From assembly GCA_964592255.1 (NCBI GenBank), contig CAZQCI010000048.1, forward strand, positions 1-15,194: DNA of 15,194 bases, read 5' to 3'. Under the pieces are notes generated by a model. It saw only the letters and a list, made by a program, of their open reading frames with translations. It was not told where the DNA came from and did no database searches. This stretch comes from CAZQCI01 sp964592255 (GTDB lineage Bacteria; UBA10199; SBBF01). Shown one piece after another: positions 1 to 4,603 of this stretch; positions within the stretch are counted from its first letter, which is position 1; each line of letters begins with the position of its first letter. The position numbers and the translations under genes were made by a program.

Positions 1-43
1 GACAGGCTCAGGGTGTCCGGACATGGTGAGCTTGTCGAACCAT
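1..43. repeat. REP-like palindromic repeat, family A copy 1 (cut by window start)
   Basis: Two arms meet at GTCCGGAC: bases 1-18 and bases 19-39 are imperfect reverse complements of each other. The same arms, as the reverse complement of this copy, recur at 2244-2301, and one arm recurs at 956-980. The outer end of the first arm is lost at the window edge. The short, non-coding, palindromic, intergenic character fits dispersed bacterial REP/MITE-like elements. All three forward frames stop within about the first 50 bases, so no upstream gene extends past this element. Confidence 0.8.
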
Positions 44-99
44 AGGTAATCGCGTCAGGTGAGTTAATAAACGTCACTCTGTAATTTTTTATATCAGGC

Positions 100-137
100 C
101 CATTTTTAAATGGATGCCGACTGATTGCTGTCGGCAT
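100..137. repeat. Two adjacent small hairpins upstream of kamE
   Basis: A 6-bp stem CCATTT/AAATGG (100-105 with 108-113) is followed directly by a perfect 8-bp stem ATGCCGAC/GTCGGCAT (114-121 with 130-137, 8-nt loop). The second looks like another REP-like palindrome, but no other copy is in the window. No T-run follows on the + strand, so I do not call it a terminator. Confidence 0.5.
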
Positions 138-153
138 GACGATTCAATATAAT
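125..153 (+). promoter_or_regulatory. Candidate sigma70-type promoter for the kamE cluster
   Basis: A perfect -10 hexamer TATAAT lies at 148-153. A weak -35, TTGCTG (3 of 6 consensus positions), lies at 125-130 with a 17-base spacer. Transcription would start near 160, leaving about 30 bases of leader before kamE. The -35 sits in the loop and right arm of the upstream hairpin. This is inferred from consensus only. Confidence 0.4.
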
Positions 154-190
154 TTTCTAAGCTGTATCACTATTTATTAAGGGGGAAGCC

Positions 191-937
191 ATGGATTCTC
201 TCATCAAACCTTACGGCGATCGTCTTAACGATGGTATGGTGCAAGTGAGTTTTACACTTCCCGCCAAAGCCTCTCCTGAAGCACGCCAGGCTGCTGTAGA
301 AATTGGTAAAAAAATGGGTCTTGATAAGATTTTAGTCGCTTGTATGGAGCCGATTGATGATCAGTTTTCCTACTTTGTTCTCTATGGACAATGTCACCAC
401 ACTATCGATCTTACCCAAGTTAAAGTTGTTAAACTTGACAATGAAGTGATGTCCTTTGATGCCATCAATAATCTCATTCAAAATAAAATTAAGAGAAAAT
501 TGATAGTGGTTGGGGCATGTATCGGGGCGGATGCTCATACGGTGGGTATCGATGCCATTTTTAATATGAAGGGTGTGGCTCACGATTGGGGTTTGGAGCG
601 CTATGCGTGGTTGTCGGCCCATAATTTAAGAGCTCAGGTGGCGGTGGAAGATTTGGTTAAAAAAATAGTGGAGCTTCAGGCGGATGCCGTTCTTATTTCC
701 CGTATTGTGACTCAACGCGATGAACATATTATCGAACTTAAAAAGTTTTTAGATGTGTTGAAGAAAACGGAAGGTGTGTCTCCTCATATTATTAAAATTT
801 GTGGTGGTCCGCGCATTACGCATGAAGAAGCCTTAAGCTGGGGCTTTGATGCGGGTTTTGGTCCTGGGACTAAGCCATCGGAAGTCGCGAGTTTTATAGT
901 TCATCAGTTTTTGAAGCAAGAAGTCATCCCCGCGTAG
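191..937 (+). CDS. kamE: Lysine 5,6-aminomutase beta subunit (B12-binding)
   Basis: This is the adenosylcobalamin-binding subunit of lysine 5,6-aminomutase. With KamD it moves the terminal amino group of beta-lysine (or D-lysine) to the neighbouring carbon in anaerobic lysine fermentation. The base-off cobalamin motif DAHTVG is at residues 114-119 (His116). Lys127 in NMKG lies 11 residues later, the same spacing as His133 and the PLP-binding Lys144 of the Clostridium enzyme. A Rossmann-like B12 domain follows to about residue 240. At 248 residues it is near family length. The start is secure: AAGGGGGAAG sits just before the ATG. The last residues (VIPA) and the TAG stop lie inside a REP-like repeat, so the original C-terminus may have been altered. 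kamD would be expected directly upstream but is not in the 190 bases available. kal and kce follow. Confidence 0.93.
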   Translation: MDSLIKPYGDRLNDGMVQVSFTLPAKASPEARQAAVEIGKKMGLDKILVACMEPIDDQFSYFVLYGQCHHTIDLTQVKVVKLDNEVMSFDAINNLIQNKIKRKLIVVGACIGADAHTVGIDAIFNMKGVAHDWGLERYAWLSAHNLRAQVAVEDLVKKIVELQADAVLISRIVTQRDEHIIELKKFLDVLKKTEGVSPHIIKICGGPRITHEEALSWGFDAGFGPGTKPSEVASFIVHQFLKQEVIPA

Positions 938-946
938 GTGGGGATC
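923..946. repeat. REP-like repeat, family B, left copy (overlaps the kamE stop)
   Basis: This 24-base element is a small hairpin, ATCCCCGC-GTAG-GTGGGGAT with one G-U pair. It is the reverse complement of 982-1005 except at one base. It overlaps the last 15 bases of kamE and supplies its TAG stop codon (935-937). Confidence 0.85.
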
Positions 947-955
947 TAGTTCTCA

Positions 956-980
956 GGACATGGTGAGCCTGCCGAACCAT
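956..980. repeat. REP-like repeat, family A, half copy
   Basis: This matches one arm of the window-start element (19-43) at 23 of 25 bases, in the same orientation. The other arm is missing. It sits between the two family B copies, so the kamE-kal spacer is a nested composite of two repeat families. Confidence 0.75.
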
Positions 981-981
981 G

Positions 982-1005
982 GATCCCCGCCTACGCGGGG
1001 ATGAC
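982..1005. repeat. REP-like repeat, family B, right copy
   Basis: This is the inverted partner of 923-946, with 35 bases between them. Internally it is a perfect 8-bp stem ATCCCCGC/GCGGGGAT around CTAC (983-1002). The two copies could also pair with each other in kamE-kal mRNA as a long hairpin enclosing the family A half copy. An in-frame ATG at 1001 falls in this repeat and is probably not the kal start. Confidence 0.85.
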
Positions 1006-1018
1006 GGATAGAAAATAT

Positions 1019-1396
1019 ATGAACAAGATGTCAATAACCCTTCGATGCCGCGTATCTTCTTCAGACGTTCATTACGCTGGTGGCTTGGTTAGTGGCGCAT
1101 TTGTCCTTGGTTTATTTGGCGATGCTGCTACAGAGTTACTCATCCGTCACGATGGGGATGAAGGATTGTTTCGTGCGTATCAATCCATTGATTTTTTAGC
1201 TCCCGTGAGGGCTGGTGATTTTTTAGAAGTAACGGCCACACTAACACGTATAGGAAAAACATCTCGGGATTTGTCTTTTACGGCTGTTAAAGTCATAGAG
1301 GCTTCTCCCACTTCTAACAGACCTTCAAAAGCCAAAGTCCTTAAAAAACCCATTGTCGTCGCCAAAGCTAAAGGAACCTGTGTGGTTGTGCTTTGA
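1019..1396 (+). CDS. kal: 3-aminobutyryl-CoA ammonia-lyase
   Basis: Kal removes ammonia from L-3-aminobutyryl-CoA to give crotonyl-CoA, the last pathway-specific step of lysine fermentation. It is a small cytoplasmic hotdog-fold enzyme. Family signatures as I recall them are the early HYAGG, the central LFGDAATELLIRHDGDEGLF stretch, the following FLAPVRAGDFLE, a GKTSR turn, and the GTCVV ending. The product is about 125 residues, the usual size. The start is uncertain. An in-frame ATG at 1001 lies inside a REP-like repeat and would add six repeat-derived residues, while ATGs at 1019 and 1028 give an N-terminus close to known Kal proteins; none has a good Shine-Dalgarno. kce begins 27 bases after the stop, so co-transcription is likely, although the upstream hairpins could uncouple kal from kamE. 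Confidence 0.9.
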   Translation: MNKMSITLRCRVSSSDVHYAGGLVSGAFVLGLFGDAATELLIRHDGDEGLFRAYQSIDFLAPVRAGDFLEVTATLTRIGKTSRDLSFTAVKVIEASPTSNRPSKAKVLKKPIVVAKAKGTCVVVL

Positions 1397-1423
1397 TCGG
1401 TTGGGTTTTCCACATTCATTTTT

Positions 1424-2239
1424 ATGAAAAGTCCTCCTTTAATCATAACGGTGGCTGGTGTGGGAGCAGAGCTTACAAAAAAACAAACTCCTTATTTGCC
1501 GGTTAAACCGCAAGAAATTATCGCTGAAGCTAAGCGGGTGTTTCAGCTGGGGGTGCAAGTTTTTCATCTTCATGTCCGTGACCCAAAAGGTTTGCCTACC
1601 GTTGATCCGCAAATTCTTAAAAGTGTTAATCGTTCTATTCGCCAAGAAACAAAATTGATCATCCAAGTGTCTACAGGGGGTGATGTACACGATTCTTTTT
1701 CTTCGCGATTGAAAACTTTGGATACAGGTCCTGATATGGGTTCACTTACTTTGGGTTCTGTTAATTTTGGCAAAGATATCTTTTTAAATCCCATTTCTCT
1801 TATCGAGGCGCTTGCAAAAAAAATGCAGCAAAAAAAAATCCGCCCGGAATTGGAAATTTTTGATGTGGGGATGATGGATACGGCATCTTACCTTATCAAA
1901 AAAGGTTTTATTACTCCTCCCTATCATTTTAATATTATACTCGGAGGGCGTGGCTGGCTTGCGGCTAGCGAGGAAAATCTTCGTTTCATTCTCAAAAAAC
2001 TGCCACGACATTCCAGTTGGTCCGCTTCAGGAGTGGGTCCGTTTCAGAAGCCCATGATTGAGTATGCCATTGCACATGGGGGTCATGTTCGTACTGGCCT
2101 TGAAGATAATATTTATAGTAAGAAGGGTTTTATCTCAAAAGGAAATATGGAGATCGTTAATCAGGTTTTGAAATTGGCGAAAAAATATAAAAGGCCAATT
2201 GCTAGTATGAGAGAAACTAAAAAAATATTGGGCCTATAA
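1424..2239 (+). CDS. kce: 3-keto-5-aminohexanoate cleavage enzyme (BKACE family)
   Basis: Kce is a Zn-dependent enzyme that condenses 3-keto-5-aminohexanoate with acetyl-CoA and splits the product to acetoacetate and 3-aminobutyryl-CoA, the substrate of Kal. It belongs to the BKACE (DUF849) TIM-barrel family. HLHVRD places the two zinc-ligand histidines at residues 48 and 50. Glu16 and Glu227 (in GLEDN) match the active-site glutamates Glu14 and Glu230 described for the Candidatus Cloacamonas enzyme, and HGGHVR at 218-223 is the family motif before the second. The length of 271 residues is normal. BKACE members vary in substrate, but the kamE-kal context makes the Kce assignment strong. No clear Shine-Dalgarno precedes the ATG, which suggests dependence on kal translation. 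A family A repeat follows five bases after the stop. Confidence 0.93.
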   Translation: MKSPPLIITVAGVGAELTKKQTPYLPVKPQEIIAEAKRVFQLGVQVFHLHVRDPKGLPTVDPQILKSVNRSIRQETKLIIQVSTGGDVHDSFSSRLKTLDTGPDMGSLTLGSVNFGKDIFLNPISLIEALAKKMQQKKIRPELEIFDVGMMDTASYLIKKGFITPPYHFNIILGGRGWLAASEENLRFILKKLPRHSSWSASGVGPFQKPMIEYAIAHGGHVRTGLEDNIYSKKGFISKGNMEIVNQVLKLAKKYKRPIASMRETKKILGL

Positions 2240-2243
2240 TTTA

Positions 2244-2301
2244 TGGTTCGACAAGCTCACCATGTCCAACACATGAGTTGGACACCCTGAGCCTGTCGAA
2301 G
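2244..2301. repeat. REP-like palindromic repeat, family A, full copy
   Basis: The arms at 2247-2267 and 2280-2300 are imperfect inverted repeats. The centre GTCCAAC-acatga-GTTGGAC adds a perfect 7-bp stem. The copy is the reverse complement of the window-start copy, so the two bracket kamE-kal-kce in opposite orientations. It fills nearly all the gap between kce and the lipid kinase, and its GAAGGG edge lies where the kinase ribosome-binding site should be. Confidence 0.85.
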
Positions 2302-2307
2302 GGTATC

Positions 2308-3237
2308 ATGTCAGGTATTGGCGTCATCTTAAATCCAAATTCTAAACGTTACAAAAAAAATCCCGACGACATGAAGCGGATGGGCTTTATTGTGGGAGAC
2401 AAGGCGTCTTGTCGTGCTACCGAAAATATGGAAGACCTTCGCTGTGTGGCGGAGGAATTTAAATCCCGCGATATCGATATTTTAGCCATCAGCGGAGGGG
2501 ATGGTACCAATCATTGCACCTTAACGACCTTTATCCATGTTTATGGTGAAAAGCCCCTTCCTAAAATTATGTTTTTACGTGGGGGAACGCTGAATACGGT
2601 TGCCAGTAGTATGGGAACGCGTGGCAATACCGAAAAAATTCTTTCCAATCTTTTGGTTAAATATCACGAAGATCTTCCTTTTGAAACGCGTGAAGCCACT
2701 TTGATGAAAATCAATGATGAGTATGGTTTTATCTTCGGTATGGGTGTAGTTTATAACTTTATGGACGATTATTATAAGCATGCGGCTCTTAATCCTTTAA
2801 TGGCGGCTTGGACTTTGGCCAAATCCATTGGCTCGGCAGTATGTAATGGGCCTTTTGCTCGCAAAATGTTCGATCGTTTTGATGCAGAAGTGATTGTGAA
2901 TGGTAAGAAGTGGCCTTTTGCAAATTATTCCGCACTCTATAGTGGCTCTATTAATCAGTTGGGGCTTAATTTCCGGGTTTTTTATTTAACAGATAAATAT
3001 CCGGGACAATTTCATGCTATTGGTTTTTCAACGCCTCCACGTAATATCCTTCGCTATGTACCTTTAATGTATTTAGGGCGTTCCGCCGGATGTCCTGATT
3101 TAGTGGAAGAAATTGCTGAAGAGATGGTGATTCGTTTACAAAAACCCTTGCCTTATACCATCGACGGAGACATGAAGCCTCCGTGCGAGACCTTTCGCGT
3201 GACGCGTGGGCCATCGTTGACTGTTTTAGTTAAGTAG
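2308..3237 (+). CDS. Diacylglycerol-kinase-fold lipid kinase
   Basis: This is an ATP-dependent lipid kinase of the DAGK catalytic family (DagK/YegS/LCB5 type), expected to phosphorylate diacylglycerol or a related membrane lipid. Motifs from the 2308 start are an ILNPNS opening (7-12), the nucleotide-binding GGDGT (63-67), and RGGTLNTVA (91-99). Near the C-terminus IDGD (about 285-288) occupies the family DGE position with Asp for Glu. The length of 309 residues is typical. There is no membrane segment, so it is probably cytoplasmic or membrane-peripheral. An ATG 30 bases upstream would add a repeat-encoded leader (MDTLSLSKGI), a common misannotation. The 2308 ATG has GAAGGG five bases before it, inside the repeat, and starts with the conserved strand. 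The substrate cannot be read from sequence. Its 3' end overlaps the convergent glycosylase gene by 12 bases. Confidence 0.85.
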   Translation: MSGIGVILNPNSKRYKKNPDDMKRMGFIVGDKASCRATENMEDLRCVAEEFKSRDIDILAISGGDGTNHCTLTTFIHVYGEKPLPKIMFLRGGTLNTVASSMGTRGNTEKILSNLLVKYHEDLPFETREATLMKINDEYGFIFGMGVVYNFMDDYYKHAALNPLMAAWTLAKSIGSAVCNGPFARKMFDRFDAEVIVNGKKWPFANYSALYSGSINQLGLNFRVFYLTDKYPGQFHAIGFSTPPRNILRYVPLMYLGRSAGCPDLVEEIAEEMVIRLQKPLPYTIDGDMKPPCETFRVTRGPSLTVLVK

Positions 3238-3891
3238 GCCTAAAACTTTCATCACTTTTTGCAAGTCTTCCCAAACAGGTTTTTTCATATTGGGGTTTCT
3301 TAATAAAAAAGCCGGGTGATAGGTGGGCATGACTTGGGTATTACCGTAGCTTTTAAATTCTCCCCGTAGTTTAGTGATGGGAATCTCGGTTTGAAGCAAA
3401 GTTTGCGCGGCAAATTTTCCTAAGGCGACAATTACTTTGGGGTTGATAATATCGATTTGCTTTTTAAGAAAAGGAATGCATTCGGCGATTTCATCTGGTT
3501 CTGGATTGCGATTATTGGGCGGCCGACATTTCACGATGTTGGCGATGTAGATGTCGCTGCGTGTTAACTTCATGGCTTCAATCATCTTTGTGAGTAACTG
3601 ACCTGCCCGTCCTACAAAAGGCTCACCTTTTAGGTCTTCATCAGCACCTGGTCCCTCCCCGACAAACATCAGTTCCGCTTTAGGGTTGCCGACACCAAAT
3701 ACTAAATTGGTTCGGCCTGTATGTAGTCGGCAGCGGGTACAGTCACCGATGGTGGCGCGTAAGCCTTCAAGATCGGATGTTGTGAGAGTAGGGGGTGAAG
3801 CCGCGTTGACCGTTGAAGTAGGAAGAGTTGAAATGCCCATGTCTTGGGCTAGTTCCACATGCATTGCCAGCGATTGTTTGATTTTTTTCAT
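3226..3891 (-). CDS. Family 4 uracil-DNA glycosylase (4Fe-4S)
   Basis: This enzyme excises uracil from DNA at the start of base-excision repair. It is of the iron-sulfur type found in many bacteria and archaea. The four cluster cysteines are visible at 51 and 54 (CTRC), 122 (VKCRPP) and 138. The active-site motif GEGPGADED is at 79-87, the FVGRAG stretch at 92-97, and the YHPAFLLRN loop at 191-199. The first 45 or so residues are a Ser/Thr/Pro-rich extension before the core. The annotated ATG lacks a clear Shine-Dalgarno and is preceded by a hairpin, so a downstream start (for example Met10) is possible. It is the last gene of the - strand cluster, 58 bases after the 190-residue gene. Confidence 0.92.
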   Translation of the reverse strand: MKKIKQSLAMHVELAQDMGISTLPTSTVNAASPPTLTTSDLEGLRATIGDCTRCRLHTGRTNLVFGVGNPKAELMFVGEGPGADEDLKGEPFVGRAGQLLTKMIEAMKLTRSDIYIANIVKCRPPNNRNPEPDEIAECIPFLKKQIDIINPKVIVALGKFAAQTLLQTEIPITKLRGEFKSYGNTQVMPTYHPAFLLRNPNMKKPVWEDLQKVMKVLGLLN

Positions 3892-3894
3892 GGC

Positions 3895-3922
3895 CGAGAG
3901 GGAGATTAGTCTTTTCCTCTCG
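3895..3922 (-). other. Hairpin just upstream of the uracil-DNA glycosylase start
   Basis: A perfect 7-bp inverted repeat CGAGAGG/CCTCTCG (3895-3901 with 3916-3922, 14-base loop) ends three bases before the glycosylase start codon. There is no T-run on the - strand side, so it is not a terminator. It could hide or position the ribosome-binding site, since GAGAGG is in the far arm. It may also be chance. Confidence 0.3.
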
Positions 3923-3949
3923 TTGGGTCAAGAAAGTCGAAAATATTTT

Positions 3950-4522
3950 TTATTTCTTAGCGCTCACAAGATCTGTTTTTGGTGAATTGATAATAATAAC
4001 TAATCCATTTTTAAGCGCGTCAACGGGAATGATTCGATTTCCGTCTCCTGTAGGTTGAAAACCGCAGTAGGCAGCATTGGGATCATAATTTGGGTCTGTG
4101 CTATTTGTTGTGCCATCTTGGGTTAGGTATGGGCTTGGAACCTCTACATGATAACCATCCATTAGCCCGACAACTACGGATTGAATATTAAAATATAAAT
4201 CAGGTGCTTCGTGTTTTTTATTATCATCATCTGAAACGATTGAAAGAGCAGTGGTGGCTTCAATTGTTCCAGCAAGAGATAGAGGCGTCATACGCATGTC
4301 TGTATTCCTACGACATTGAAGGATTTGGTCGAGCGCAAGATTGGCTAGTTGAAGGTTTGCCTTAGTAAGCGTGGGCTCGATTGGAGCTAGCTTGCCATCC
4401 ATTCCTTCTCTCATCAGGATAGTGCCGGCAGTACTGCCATCTGATGTTTGGTAAGTTACTTTGAAAACTCCTGGTGAGTTTGTTGTTTGAATGTTTGTAG
4501 CGTGCAAAAGGGCCGTTGTCAT
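3950..4522 (-). CDS. Hypothetical protein, 190 residues
   Basis: I do not recognise a family. The ATG is well supported by AAGGAG about six bases upstream. There is no signal peptide or membrane helix, so a soluble cytoplasmic protein is most likely. The N-terminal half looks beta-rich then helical (LTKANLQLANLALDQIL, about 53-69). The middle is acidic with SDDDNKKHE around 97-105, and a Thr/Asn/Asp/Pro-rich loop at about 135-150 suggests a flexible segment. It has two cysteines, near 69 and 153. It follows the 763-residue gene by 81 bases in the same direction, so the two may act together, but nothing in the sequence proves it. The separate strong ribosome-binding site and a TTGACA upstream suggest it could also be expressed alone. 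Confidence 0.6.
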   Translation of the reverse strand: MTTALLHATNIQTTNSPGVFKVTYQTSDGSTAGTILMREGMDGKLAPIEPTLTKANLQLANLALDQILQCRRNTDMRMTPLSLAGTIEATTALSIVSDDDNKKHEAPDLYFNIQSVVVGLMDGYHVEVPSPYLTQDGTTNSTDPNYDPNAAYCGFQPTGDGNRIIPVDALKNGLVIIINSPKTDLVSAKK

Positions 4523-4567
4523 AAAATCTCCTTATTCTTGTGTATCGACAAAAATATGGAAAAGGTG

Positions 4568-4602
4568 TGTCAAAAAATGAATAACCGTTCACTTCTGTGA
4601 AC
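4568..4602 (-). terminator. Weak terminator-like hairpin with an overlapping TTGACA box
   Basis: Two bases after the stop of the 763-residue gene, on the - strand, lies GTTCAC-AGAA-GTGAAC (4587-4602), then nine bases, then a run of six T (4572-4577). The gap between stem and T-run makes it a poor intrinsic terminator. A TTGACA (-35 consensus) at 4568-4573 on the - strand overlaps the end of the T-run, but I see no good -10 at the right spacing. It may mark the boundary between two transcription units. Confidence 0.3.
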
Positions 4603-4603
4603 C

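Noticed and set aside
923..1005. CRISPR-like repeat pair
   Set aside because: Only two copies, inverted rather than direct, and palindromic with another repeat between them; this is a REP-like composite, not an array.
923..1005. Intrinsic terminator after kamE
   Set aside because: The stem is strong, but no T-run follows and the downstream kal and kce belong to the same pathway.
1001..1018. ATG at 1001 as the kal start
   Set aside because: It lies inside the family B repeat (982-1005) and would add repeat-derived residues; ATGs at 1019 or 1028 fit the family N-terminus better.
2278..2307. Longer lipid-kinase start at 2278
   Set aside because: The added residues are a translation of the palindromic repeat; the conserved fold and a Shine-Dalgarno support 2308.
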